Source of the DNA: Lucifuga dentata
Taxonomy: Eukaryota > Chordata > Actinopteri > Ophidiiformes > Bythitidae
Length of the DNA stretch: 64,000 bases
Assembly: GCA_014773175.1 (NCBI GenBank)
Contig: VXCM01001008.1
Location: 62,001-126,000, forward strand
Reading direction: 5' to 3'
Of this stretch, positions 1 to 12,436 are shown piece by piece. Each line of letters opens with the position of its first letter. Within the stretch, counting starts at the first letter, position 1. A program made the position numbers and the translations under genes. The notes under the pieces were generated by a model that worked only from the letters and a program-made list of their open reading frames with translations, did not search any database and was not told the DNA's origin.

Positions 1-2089
1 CCGCAACCTCTTCAACGTTGTTGACTGCAAACTGCACTGGCAGAGAAACGGAGATTACCTCTGTGTGAAAGTGGACAGAACTCCAAAGGGAACGCAGGTA
101 CAGACGGAGATAGAAAGAGGCAAATGACAGAGGCGACTTGTAAAAATGAAAAGCAAAATTTAATTTTCTGTGTCTCTGTCAGGGTGTGGTCACCAATTTT
201 GAAATCTTCCGCATGAGAGAGAAGCAGGTTCCCGTTGATGTGGTTGAGATGAAAGGTATGTACCTATGCATGTACTTACACACATGTAATAGTGTTTCCC
301 AGAGAAAAAAAAACTCAGTATTATATCTCTTGTTTCTGTCCTTCCAGAAAGCATCATCGCTTTTGCATGGGAGCCCAACGGCAGCAAGTTTGCTGTTCTC
401 CATGGAGAGTCTCCCAGAATCAGCGTCTCCTTCTATCACGTAAAGAACAATGGCAAGATTGAACTCATAAGTGAGTTTGTTGCACAGACACACAGCCGTG
501 AACATCATCTACTCACAAAGATGCATCAGTAACTCTTAAACTTCCACTAAATCTGGTGCTTTGTCTTTTACAGAGATGTTTGACAAGCAGCAGGCCAACA
601 GTATTTTCTGGAGCCCACAGGGACAGTTTCTGGTGCTTGCTGGTCTCAGAAGGTCAGTTGTGCATTTGCGTGTGTTAGCATGTGTTTGCATGAGTGAGAA
701 AAAGTGGACACAGAAGCATCTGATGACAAAATATCTTTTCTGTGGCCTTATATGAGAGCTAATCTGAGTGGATCTGAGGCCCATGGTGCTACATATTTGC
801 ACGTGTCTGCACTGATGAATGATTTTATGTGTAACTTTCTTTGTTTGCAGTATGAATGGGGCTCTTGCTTTTGTTGACACATCAGACTGCACCATGATGA
901 ACATCGCAGAGCACTATATGGCCTCAGACGTGGAGTGGGACCCAACTGGTCGCTATGTTGTCACCTCTGTATCCTGGTGGAGTCACAAGGTACACTCAGC
1001 TCCACATTACCCAACAATCCACACCTTTTCCTGACAGGCCAATTTGCTCTTGTTGTGTGGAAAAACACATTAACCTTCCCATCCTACTCCCACATCTTCT
1101 CTGCCACCTTATGTGCGTATCTAGGTGGACAATGCATACTGGCTGTGGACATTCCAGGGCCGTCTTCTGCAGAAGAACAACAAGGACCGCTTCTGTCAGC
1201 TGCTCTGGAGACCCAGACCTCCTACCCTGCTCAGTGCAGAACAGATCAAGGTACCATTTTCTGTGTGTTTTTGTGCGTGCGTCTGTGTATATGTTGGAGC
1301 CAGTGATGACAAAGTTAACTTTTCTGACACCTCGTATGAGAGCTGACCTTCAGCTCCTGATTCCAACTCTGATCTGAGGCCCGCAGTAACAACATCCTGT
1401 GTAATTAAATTATAATTAATACTGTGGTAGTAATATTAATGCTCTGGATCTGTAACTGTTGAACATTCCCTCTGTCTCTTGCAGATGATCAAAAAGGATC
1501 TTAAGAAATACTCAAAGATCTTTGAGCAGAAGGATCGTCTGAGCCAGTCCAAGGCTTCTAAGGTTAGACCCCAGTCTATTATTTATGTCTCTATCTTTAA
1601 GCCTTTTAGGAGACGGTATAGATATGGTAGTCTATTTAGACATGTCACTCAAAGTGCCCTCAATCTAAAAAGTCTAGTTAGAAACTATAATCTGAATACT
1701 TGTGACTTTTTTTCCAAACAAGGTGATTAACATGCTAAATGTTTTACACTTCATGTGTGTTTGAGTAGGAGCTGGTGGACAAGCGCAGGACCATGATGGA
1801 GGACTACCGTCGCTACAGGGAAGCAGCATTGCAGACCTACCAGGAGCAGAAAAGCATGCGCCTCGAGCTCAGAGGAGGTGTGTGACCTCTCACTTTTCTA
1901 TCTGCCACATCCCCGAACCTTCACTCGCTTCCCCCACAATCCTGAACTTTCAATGAGAACATCACTCTTGCTTATTTTTGTCTTGCAGGAGTGGACACTG
2001 ATGAGCTGGACAGCAATGTGGACGACTGGGAGGAGGAGACCATTGAGTTTTTTATCAACGAAGAAATCATTCCTCTTGGAGATCTGTAG
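1..2089 (+). CDS. eif3b: eIF3 subunit B, 3' half of gene (nine coding exons, 5' end outside window)
   Basis: This is the scaffold subunit of translation initiation factor eIF3, which binds the 40S ribosome in the cytosol. Exons by GT-AG junctions with matching phases: 1-97, 183-255, 348-470, 574-652, 851-989, 1125-1250, 1485-1562, 1769-1877 and 1989-2089 (TAG at 2087-2089), giving 307 residues. Visible sequence covers the end of the WD40-like propeller ([48 protein letters not shown]) and then the helical tail with [40 protein letters not shown] and a C-terminus ending IIPLGDL, which is near-identical to the vertebrate eIF3b C-terminus as I remember it. The N-terminal RRM lies upstream of the window. 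The next gene, chst12, lies in the same orientation, as in the human 7p22 block. No frameshift or odd codon use is visible. Confidence 0.97.
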
Positions 2090-2820
2090 TTCCCTACGCA
2101 GGTAAAAGTTGCACATATGCAGATAGGTTGTATGATAGCCTAAGTATAACCTTAGCGTAGATTAACCCTGGCTTCATTCCTGCTTCTCTCTTGTATTATG
2201 AATTGGGCTTCAGCGTTTTGGTGTGTGATGGATTCTAGCATAATTTTCTGTCAGATCTCTGTCTAACATTTTGTTGTCTCCGTCTTAGTCAATCCATTTT
2301 TGTGTGGAAGAAGGAGCAAAGACTGTCTCTTTGACTGGAGAAGGACAGCAACCACAGCCTGAATCTTGGGGTTTTTGAGTCTCAACATTCTAGCGACATC
2401 ATCAAAGCACGCCTTGCGGATCAGCGACATCAAGGGACAAAAGAGGACACTTTATTTTGAAGATTTTCTCTTTGTCTCTCATTATCATCCGCCCCATTTT
2501 TTTCTCCGGAACTTGATATTTAGTAATACTGCCTCCTTTTTTCTTCTCATAAATTGGAGTCACTCACTTTTATCTCAGCACCTCTCTTATTGGAACTTAT
2601 ATTTGGGGTTGTTTCTGCACTAGCCTCATCATGCTAGTGTGTTACCACAGGACAGCAGAGAGTGCCATACCACTGGTGGGTGGAGGTGTTTTGACTAAAC
2701 GAGTATCCTTATTAATTAAAGTGCTGAGGTGGTGTTATAGTGGCCTGTATCCTCCTCCTTTCAGAATAGGCTTTCACACAGAGAGGGGGTATGCTGGGGG
2801 AATAACTTTAAATAAACATT
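2090..2820 (+). other. eif3b: eif3b 3' UTR with a probable intron
   Basis: After the stop codon the exon appears to run to 2101, where an AG|GTAAAA donor occurs. A pyrimidine-rich acceptor (cgtcttag) ends at 2288, so the 3' UTR probably resumes at 2289. An AATAAA lies at 2811-2816. The splice call rests on consensus sites only. Confidence 0.55.
2811..2816 (+). terminator. polyadenylation signal of eif3b
   Basis: AATAAA, about 720 bases downstream of the eif3b stop codon and the first clear signal on this strand after it. Confidence 0.55.
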
Positions 2821-3001
2821 CAAATCCAACAATATTAAATGGCTCTGTCTTACTGTTTGGTTATTAATCACAGAATCCTCAATTTTATGGTCCTTTCCAG
2901 AGCTGATATTAAATATACAGTGTAACCTGATAATGAAGAAAAGTCATTTGTTAGATTCTTTAGTTATGTGGACTGCATATGTGTTGACTGACCAGTGATG
3001 G

Positions 3002-3004
<3 letters not shown>

Positions 3005-3034
<30 letters not shown>

Positions 3035-3060
3035 CCNCCCTCCTCCCACCCCCACCACTT
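3005..3060. repeat. (CT)n microsatellite followed by C-rich tract
   Basis: A pure CT run of about 28 bases runs into C-rich sequence containing an unresolved N at 3037. Confidence 0.85.
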
Positions 3061-3351
3061 GAAATAATTACATTGTGGGTGACTATCCCTTCCCCAAGAG
3101 TTTGTGGAGATTCAAGAGTACGAACTTGAATTTTCTACTACACGCCATGATGCACATACATTCCCTCATCCTGCACACAGAGCAGCAGACGCTCTACTCA
3201 CCCTGCAGGTATCCGGTGATGTATTTCTGCCCGTTAAAACCCTCATCATCATTGTGCCACATTGGTCACATGACTTAGGTCACAAAATATATTTTTGCTC
3301 TATTTCTGATTATTAAGATGTTTGAAAATAAAATATTACAGGAGAATGTGT

Positions 3352-3511
3352 CCAATTCAAAAGTTAGTCACTGCACACTAGGAGGCCTCATTTCTTCATC
3401 AAGAACTTGACGAAGCTTGTAGCGAAATGTGTTGTTTGCACTAGTTGCACTTGAAATTTAATAAAATTAAAAAGTTGAAATCAGGCCTCATTTGATTAAC
3501 TTTTGAATTGG
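3352..3511. repeat. 160-bp inverted-repeat-flanked sequence (MITE-like)
   Basis: CCAATTCAAAAGTT at 3352-3365 is the exact reverse complement of 3498-3511. Inside, the 11-mer AGGCCTCATTT occurs twice in direct orientation, near 3381 and 3483. The layout fits a very short non-autonomous DNA element or a stable hairpin. The family is not recognised. Confidence 0.45.
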
Positions 3512-3660
3512 TCATTTTGTGAGCCTGCTTTCATCAGCACCTGGGAGGGTACACTGTGGGCTATGCACAGAGCAATTTGACTGACTAGAGAATATATGTG
3601 TGTTGCAAAAGACTGGAAAGTGGATTCAATAAAAGGATTTCTGAGTTTGAATAGTGAAGA

Positions 3661-3970
3661 TGTAATGACCTGCCTAGTGGGAGGGGCTCAGAGCATAAAA
3701 AGCCTGAGGCAGGTGAGCCAAGTGGCAGTGAATGAGTTACACAGCAGGTAACATCACCTTTGTCTATGGACTTTTCTGAGTGGCAGAAGACTCATTTGTT
3801 TAGTTGGTAAATAGCTATATATCGTGAAATATGTATTTTTGCATGTTATAAAAAAATGTATAAATACATTTTTTTGCAGTTTGGAGGCTTGGTGCAATAA
3901 ACACCCTTCACATGATCTGCAGCTATACCTGTATTTTTTTTTTACCAGTTTTTGAGAACTGAGGAAAAAT
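3661..3970 (+). repeat. possible solo LTR-like module
   Basis: The segment begins TGTAATGACC and has a TATA-like CATAAAAAG at 3694-3702 and AATAAA at 3896-3901, about 200 bases apart. That is the promoter to poly(A) arrangement of an LTR. No flanking target duplication or matching partner LTR was found, so this is inference only. Confidence 0.25.
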
Positions 3971-5520
3971 CCCATGATGTGACCACACTGGATGATGTTG
4001 ACTGCAAATTATTCCTGCTGATTTTCATGTTGAAGCAGGGGCAACTTGAGAATTCAAAAGTCACCAACAACTATACAATTGAGCAGTGCTCAGACAGGAA
4101 ATGGCAGGGTGAGATGTGGTAAATAATGGCGGGACTTTGCCTAAAGCCAGTGATGGTTCACTTTGACCTCTGCAAAGCAAATGATGAAGTCATGACACTA
4201 AGCAATGACGGGTCAATCACTTCATTACTGAAATGAATGGGAAGTAAAGTTAAAAGTGCAGTTTTGTCCAGTATAATGGTGAGATGTCAGTGAAGCATGG
4301 TGTGTACACACCTGCACAGTTGTGAGAAAGAGGTCCAATCAGTAGAAATAATGAAAACACCTGTGTGGGTGCTGTATGTATACATAGGATTAGGACCTTT
4401 AATAGTAACACCAAACCCATATTAGTGCAGTAAGATCGCTGGGCAAACATCAAGCTAAGTGGCAGACCTGGATGAAATTAGAGCCATTGTTAATATTAAT
4501 AGTTGCATTGTGCTTTTCCTCCAATGACAAGTCAAAGTATTTGCCACATAAAGGTCCTCACAGGGCTATTCTTTTCTTTGGGTTGCATTATAATGTAATT
4601 CCTTTATTGTGTTCACACCCTGTATCTAAATAATACAAGTGGCCATGTCTTCATGCGATCTCCAAATTTTGTTTGTGAATTTACATTCATATTACGGGCT
4701 GATGTGGTCCAAATATGAGTTTTTGACTATATGTGACTCAGAGCTGTTTTTTTTTTTTTTTTTTTTTTAACAGTGTGAACAATACAAATCAGATTTTTAC
4801 AAATCAAATCTGGATCACTTGCATATGTGGCCCCAGATCTGATTCATATCTGATCTCTAGTAATGTGACTGCTGTGAGAACATCAGAATTCATGTGGAAC
4901 CTGCAAGAACTGTCTGTTCATATGTTTACCTAAAATGTCATAGTTATATTTTTTATGCTTTTGTATTAATATAAGTACTGGGCATACTGTTGTGTTCTGT
5001 ATTAAGGAATTGAACACAAAGAATACTGCAAATTACCACTTATCTGCAGTTTGGTCAAAAAACAGATTTGTTTTCATTTAAAATTTTATTTCATTTTGTT
5101 TTATTATTTTATTATTTTTGTTTTATTTATTTGCTTGTGTTTTGTTTGTTTTGGTTATTTTTTTCCTTTTTTGGTTTATGTATTTGTTACTGCTTTTATT
5201 ATTACTATTTATGCTTATTTTATTTATTTTATATCCATGCACATACCTTTATATGTCCATTTATTCCATATTTTATTTAACTTTTATTTATCTTTTTACA
5301 TTGTTAGAGACACCACTATCATTACAACTTTACAAAAAATGTAAATTATGAATTATGAAACCAACAAATTCTGTAATCGGTGTTTGTATTAACTTATAAC
5401 AATTTAGAAAGTTTATGAAAAAAGAAAAAACTATTCCTAAATTTAGCTTCAACTATCTCTGGGACTCCCTGGAGGTCCCAGGACCCCAGTTTGGAAACCA
5501 TGGTGTCATGGGCGTGGGCG
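3971..5520. other. intergenic DNA between eif3b and chst12, no gene seen
   Basis: A poly-T run lies at 4747-4768 and a very T-rich, low-complexity tract at 5050-5340. The latter gives three overlapping reading frames that code only F, Y, I and L. I see no exon with splice sites and no RNA gene here. Confidence 0.6.
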
Positions 5521-5579
5521 GGTGTGTGGTTTCACAGTCTCGATTGGGATGGTAAGTGGTAAAGGGGTGACGACAGAAA

Positions 5580-5726
5580 TCTCGCGAGAGTTTCCTTTAT
5601 TCTTGGCGTGCAGACCGCTACGGTCCGGTGTGCCCACCCGGTCTCATCACCGGACAGACGGACAGAGAGGAGGACACCGAGGCGACAAAGAGCTCCGGGA
5701 CGGGCAGCATGGAGCCGGTCTGCAGG
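5580..5726 (+). promoter_or_regulatory. promoter and probable 5' untranslated exon of chst12
   Basis: The palindrome TCTCGCGAGA lies at 5580-5589. It is a known vertebrate core-promoter element (CGCG element, bound by BANP). GC-rich sequence follows, ending in CAGG|GTAAGA with the donor at 5727. There is an ATG at 5709-5711, but its frame (six codons before the donor) does not join the chst12 reading frame through either acceptor near 7986 or 8017, so it would be an upstream ORF. Assignment to chst12 rests on order and strand. Confidence 0.55.
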
Positions 5727-7000
5727 GTAAGAAAACATCCAGGAATCAGTGTTTCATTTAGGCAGAACGGCTGTTCAATATTTTCCGTGATGCTGCTCGC
5801 GTGAAGGACATTAAGGGAACGTGATAAAGAGGTTTTCACGGAGGTTTTGGAGAAATGGGAAATAATAAAGGCGTCCTGTGTGCCGCTGTGGAGTACAGCA
5901 GTGAAAGGAAACACTGTAACCTGTTTACTGTATCAATTAAGCTTCTTTAAACAGACCTTGAAAAAGGAAAAAAATAAATCAGATGGACATTAGTAATTCA
6001 CAATAGTCCAAAACCTCAAATAGTGAATATGGATCGTTACCAAAAGAGTAAGAATCGCACTAGAAACAAGAAGTTACTGCAGGAATATTATAGAATTATT
6101 TTGTTTTTAAACGAGTCTCTGCAGCTTGTGGATGTACACTTGGACAAAAATAGACCCGCAGTCAACGTGGAGTTTCGTTTGAAACTGAACAAGGTCTAGT
6201 GGAAAGAAAGACCACAGAGAGGCCAGTAATTTCCCCTTTCAGACACATGAGCTGGATGGTTTCTGGTCTGTCTCCTAGACTGGAGTTTTTCATTTATTAG
6301 GGCAGTCATTTCTTTCTAGAATTTTTTTCTCCATCCACAACCCCNAAAAAAAAAAAGAAAAAAGTTTTTATGAGACAGACAATAAGGGGTGTAAACCCTG
6401 CAGCAGGATCTGTGCTGAGCAGCTTCCACCCCCACTCCACGTTTGTTCACATCTCTGTGACAGCTCAGCACCATGAGCAGACCTGGACCTTCCCACGACC
6501 CCAAACTTCACACTGCTTAGAACACAACCAGCTGCCATAAAGTCATTTGGCTTATACTTTGAATTAATCTATTAATGGTTTATTCAGTAACAAAAAAAAA
6601 AAAAAANAAAAAAAAAAAAAAGAAAAAAGAAAAAGAAAACAAAAAATGACAAGTGCCAGTGTAAGCAGGGTCGTAGCCAGAATTGTACAAATACTGAGGT
6701 CAGCAACACCCATCCATGTCTGTTTGGTGAAAACCTTCTATCTCTAATTTTGAGGATTTTCTCGTTTTTGTATTGCTTATAGATGGAAAAAAGGATGCAG
6801 CTCATTTTTTCCAGACACCATGAAAAATAATCGGTAAAAAATCCTTTTACTTGGAATTTCTACTGGGGATTTTTATGGCAAATTCTCTGTAAATTCTGTC
6901 CCTAAAGTATGCTCCTGAAGTTTTCCTGCATGATTAATTGGGGGAAAAATGAATCATTGAATTTATTTATGTTAGTTTTTCTTTATTTTTGGCATTTGTA
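5727..7000. other. putative chst12 intron 1, left part, no coding signal
   Basis: Contains two A-rich tracts with unresolved bases (N at 6345 and 6607). No exon or RNA gene seen. Confidence 0.5.
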
Positions 7001-7299
7001 TTTCCAGTCTAACTTATGCTGGAAACAAAGTCTGCACAAGGATGAAGGATGAATCAGGTCTTTTATAAGAGAGTGACACTGTATATAATTATGACAAGGA
7101 AAGTTACCTCTGGACCTTTTGGTTAAAAAATATGACAGCTGATCAAGTCTGATTTCACCAGACAGTGAGACGGGGAGCCCTCTTGTGGCAAAATCTTGGT
7201 AGAGAATCAAATGCTTTGCCTATATTGAGGTCAGAACATAAATATGCCAGTGTTTCTGAACAACACTTTTAACCAACTTATATAGGACTGTAAGTAGAA

Positions 7300-7700
7300 A
7301 CAAAAGTTAGACATGGTCCCCTCTTTGATCCAAGAAGTATGTCATGGCCTTAAGGCCTAACAGGTAATAGGTAATAGGATATAGACTAGCAGCGTCCATT
7401 GTGCACAGCAGATCATCTTTGTCCATTTTGCAATTGTTCAATTTATTGAGGAAGTCAGTAGTGTCTCTCAAATAAGATAGTAAAGTCTGAACAAGCTCTT
7501 TAATGTGAAAGTCCACATATTGAGAAATTGGTTCGGTTTGGTTTGGTTAAAGATCCTATTCCAGAAATGATGAGACATCCAGGAGGATTTTCCAAGTTCT
7601 TGTGGATCTTAGGGAGGGAATACAACACAGGTCTAACTGGATTACGACAGATCATAAATTTGTATTCTTCATTGCTTATAAGTCCATCTTATAAGTCCAT
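7300..7700 (-). mobile_element. Penelope-like retroelement relic (reverse transcriptase N-terminal part)
   Basis: Read on the - strand, the segment encodes LYSLPKIHKNLENPPG, then ISGIGSL, then after a frame break VDFHIKELVQTLLSYLRDT, TMDAASLYPI and AMTYFLDQRGD in order. This is the characteristic string of Penelope-like (PLE) reverse transcriptases (PKIHKNLENPPGRPIIS, VDFHLKPLV, LVTMDVTSLYTNI). The copy is truncated at both ends, has at least one frameshift and lacks the catalytic RT core and the GIY-YIG endonuclease, so it is dead. It sits in the putative first intron of chst12, antisense to it. Confidence 0.7.
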
Positions 7701-8119
7701 CGCCTTTAAACCTGTAAACCTACTGTAAATCACCCACACTCCTGAAGAGCTCCAGGTCTCGATTCTTCTTTTGTTTTTTTCACAGAATAAACCTTCTTTC
7801 TAAAACTTCTTTATGCTGCAAGTATGCTATATCATATACTGTAGTTTCTTATATAAACAATCTAACAAACTAAACATACTAAACATGCAAAACCTGGTAT
7901 TATACAGTTTTTTTCTTTACTGTGTTACTTAAGTCACCCAGTTTAACATCAATATGTACTTGATAAGACTTTTGTTTCACTTTCAGGTCTCATTCTTATT
8001 TCCTGTTCTTAGTTGCAGCTGGTATGCAGGAAGTGTCTCCTTCTGTGACAGATGGTCACCATGTAGAAATAACAGCTTCCCGTTTCTTCAACAATCAATG
8101 CTCTGGATCTGGTATAATC

Positions 8120-9583
8120 ATGGGAACATGGTGTGGTCTGCGAGTGGCATTCATCGTTGGGTCTTTGTTTATGATCCTGCTGATTATTGTCTACTGGGAT
8201 GATGTTGGTGGGTTCAGCCTCTACCCTCTGCAAGACCCCAGACGTGTGCCACCTGACTCTGACTCTCGCCCTTGGACAACTCGTGTGCCATCCAGCGCAG
8301 TCCAGCCCAGCTCTGTCGTCTTTGTTCTTCCCGCTCCATCCAGTACTCCTCTCATCCCCAAACAGAAAACCATAACAGCGGTCAAGAACCATATAGAAGA
8401 AGATGGGAAGGAAAAGAAAGAGAGGAAAGCAGAAACAATGGAAGAGGAGCAGAAAGAGAAGACTCTTAATATCAACAATAGAGGACAGGAGGAGAGGAAG
8501 CAGAGGATCATGGATGTGTGTTCAGGAAAGGACATCTTGGAATTCCCTGGAAGGGCTCGGACATTTGACCAAATTCCCAACAGGGAATTAGATCACCTGA
8601 TAGTGGATGACACGCACCAAATTATCTACTGCTATGTTCCCAAGGTAGAGCGACCTTGTGTGTGTGTTTGTGTGTGTGTGGGTAGTTGAATACATGTGCG
8701 TAGCTGATTTGTTCTCTGTGTGTGGATGTGTGAAAGAGAATGTGAGAAGACAAAATCTTAAAATCACAATTCTGCATTCTCCTACACAGTGGTGGAAGAA
8801 GTACTCCAATGCTTTACTGAAGCTCAAGTATTAATGCCATAATGGATAAACACTCCTTTACAATTAGAAGTCCTGCAATCCAAATTTTGCTTAGGTAAAA
8901 GAAAGTAAGTTTTAGCAGTAAAATGTACTTAGGTCTCGAAAGTAAGAGGGCCCTGTGTGAAGAAAAAAATAGACTTTGGTTTTGCTGTCAGTGAAAAAAT
9001 AAATTCCTAGTTTTGCAGATCTTTGAAAGAAATCAAGGAAAAAAAAAAACAAAGGAAAAAGAAAGCAAGAAGGCAGGAAGATAAAACTGAAGGAAAGAAA
9101 GGACAACCTAAACCTAGACAACAGCTGTATTTTATGAGTTTATGTCATGCTTTCAAAGTGAAATGTGAATCTCCAAAGTATCTAATAACCACAGTTGTCA
9201 TATCAATACTGTATTACTGCACTTCAGGAAAAAGTACAACATTATCCTGTACAAGTTACTGAGTAAAAGTAGAATGTCTTCCAAAACAGAAATCCTCAAG
9301 TACAGTACTGTACCTGAGATCTGTAGTTATGTACAGATCACTCATCATCCTGGTTGTCTTTCTGATGAGCTTGCCTTTCTACTGTGTCTTTCAGGTAGCC
9401 TGCACCAACTGGAAGAGAGTTATGGTTGTTCTGTCTCAGTCTCTGATCTCACCCTCCTCAGGAAAACCCTACACTGACCCAGAGGCTGTGCCTCCAGACC
9501 TCGTGCACAACTCCTCTCTCCACCTTACTTTTGCCAAGTAAGTTACACATACACGCAAACCACACACAAATATATATATATAG

Positions 9584-9622
<39 letters not shown>

Positions 9623-9623
9623 N

Positions 9624-9674
<51 letters not shown>

Positions 9675-10806
9675 ACTACTGGTCTATTACTATAGGCCAG
9701 AAGTTTAGCATGACCAGACTGTGTAGCAAGTTAATCACAAAATAATCTGGGAGAAGGAAGACAGCAGGTTAATTGAATAGAATGTTAAAACAGATAAGCA
9801 AGGGAGCTGGAACACAACTGGAGTGCTAGTGCCCTAATACAGACTGGGCATGCCTTCATTAAAAATAATTTCTTAAGCCATAGTAGCTACATAATGTGCC
9901 TCTTGTTGAGAAATTCTTGTTGAAAACTAATTAGTTGTTTTATTTTATATATGTTTTGGTAATTTTCTGTGCAATAAATTGTAAAACAAACAGCGTATAG
10001 GTGATTTAAAAAAAAAAAATCTGTGGGTGACCTCNGCAATAAATTGTAAAACAAACAGCGTATAGGTGATTTAAAAAAAAAAAATCTGTGGGTGACCTCA
10101 AACTTCTGGCCTGTAGTGTGCATGTGCATGTGTGTGTGCATGTGCGTGCACACACACACACACACACAGACCAGTGTCATCCTTCTGGAGAAACTGCTTC
10201 AGATCTGTATTGGGATACATCACACGGTATGCTGTCCTTTTCAGTCACAGCTAATTTACATTTTGGAGAGTACAGTAAGCGCTTCAAAGGTAAAGCCTAG
10301 ATCTTTGGATGTGAATTGTATGTTTGTCGTAGTAAGCATGAGCTAAAGTTATTTACAGCATTGACATTTGGAAGCAGGGAGAAGTGTAGAGTGGAGGGGA
10401 CAGGCGGGGCTTGGTGCTGAAGCACAGACAGATCTTTCTCTAACCCTCAGGATTTGTGTGTGCTCAGACATAAGTATTTGTACCTGTGTTTTTCCATACT
10501 GTGAAAGACTTTTTCACCATTAGGACTGATCTGATTTTCATGAATATGTTGTTGTAGGAGCGTATTGTATTTAACCTGAAATTGCAACAAGAATGGAGAT
10601 TAAGGACAATAATACTATAAAAAGATCTGCTTTCATGGTTCTTACATGTCTTTTCCCAGGTTCTGGCGTCATTATGGCTCTCTGTCCCGCCACCTGATGG
10701 CACTCAAGCTCCAGCGCTACACCAAGTTTCTGTTTGTACGAGACCCTTTTGTACGTCTTATTTCTGCCTTCAGGAACAAGTTTGGAAAGTGAGTGTCATT
10801 TACTGC

Positions 10807-10848
<42 letters not shown>

Positions 10849-12009
10849 CATGCTTTCAGATTGATTACACTTCTGTCATCCATGAATTATGAAAGTGTGT
10901 ATATTTGTGTGGTGTGATTGAAAGGCCCAACGAGGACTTTTATCGTCAGTTTGGTTCAGTTATGCTGCATCGTTATGGTAATGGGTCTGGAAGCCTGCCA
11001 GAAACAGCAGCTGAGGCATTTGCAGCAGGAGTCAAACCGACATTTCAGCAGTTTATCACATACCTGCTGGATCCAGAGACTGAGAAGGAGAGTATCTTCA
11101 ATGAACACTGGCGGCAGGTACACACACACATACACACAAACACAAGCTGGACATGCACTTGGAAGCAAAGCCTACACTTGTTATTTTAACTTGGTGCTTG
11201 AAATATAATTGGATGTTTTTGAGATTTTATGACATCACTACCTGCACACTAAGAATTAGCTGATGCCTCAACCATGTTTGTATTTCCACTCTGTTCCCGT
11301 TCACATTGCTAGCTAAGAGCATCACAATGCAACCCAGACCACATGCACATCTGCTTTTCAAAAGACCATATGTAGTTTTGATTTTGATGCTAATGTGCAC
11401 AATTTTAGCAGATAGTAGTGAGAAATTAATACACTATTCTAATGGCAAAGAATGACACAAGTACCTTGACAGGCATCAAACCATCTCAATCCTTGCAAAT
11501 TATTGCCAATTTCAAGTGACAAAATGCCACAAAACCATTTTTCTAGTGGGAATGTACCACACAGTAAAACCATACTAATATAATTAGTATATTATATGCC
11601 ACTGGTGGACAGGTTGTGTGTGTGTAGGTGTATATGGGGTGTGATAACTAACTCACAATCAAAGTGCTATCCACTCGTACTGCATGTGGAGAAGGGTGGA
11701 AAAGAGTTAAATGTTGCTACAGAGGCAGCAAATAATTCGAAAACTATTCGGACATTTACTTTTTGTACAATTAGTGTATATTAACCTATTTATTGTGTGG
11801 TTGACCATCAGTGACAATCTATTGTATACGCCGTATAAGCACACAGTCTGTGAAATATGGGGATCTCTGATAATGGAGAAAAGTTACATTTTAATTGGTA
11901 AGGTCCTTCACCACATAACATATATTATTTATTAAATTGGATTATTTTAATAAAATGAAGTTATTATTATTATTNTATTTATTAAATTGGATTATTTTAA
12001 TAAAATGAA

Positions 12010-12053
<44 letters not shown>

Positions 12054-12402
12054 GTAACTTTTGTAATAAACACAAGGACAGCATAAAACAAGTGTGATTT
12101 TTGAATAGATTGTGCTTATAAAGTGGTGCACTGCAGTATATTCACAAAACAAAAAAAGTGTAAAATTCATATAAGATCTTTCTGGCAAAAGCAATAATCA
12201 GTGCAAGTCAACTGAAAAGTCCAGGGTGGTGTACCTTGATAAAGAAAATGTAGCCAAAATGTTCAGGGGGATGACCATAGTATATGGTATAGGACTGTGT
12301 TTGTTGTCTTTTTTTTTAAATTTCAATAAAACAATAAAACACACACACACACACACACANACTGTGTTTGTTGTCTTTTTTTTTAAATTTCAATAAAACA
12401 AT

Positions 12403-12436
<34 letters not shown>

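Noticed and set aside
5051..5351. Overlapping open frames rich in F, Y, I and L
   Set aside because: They are translations of a T-rich low-complexity tract and occur in three frames at once.
8024..8119. N-terminal extension of chst12 from ATG 8024
   Set aside because: The family has a very short cytosolic tail, the Kozak context at 8120 is better, and the ATG lies only 7 bases after a possible acceptor.
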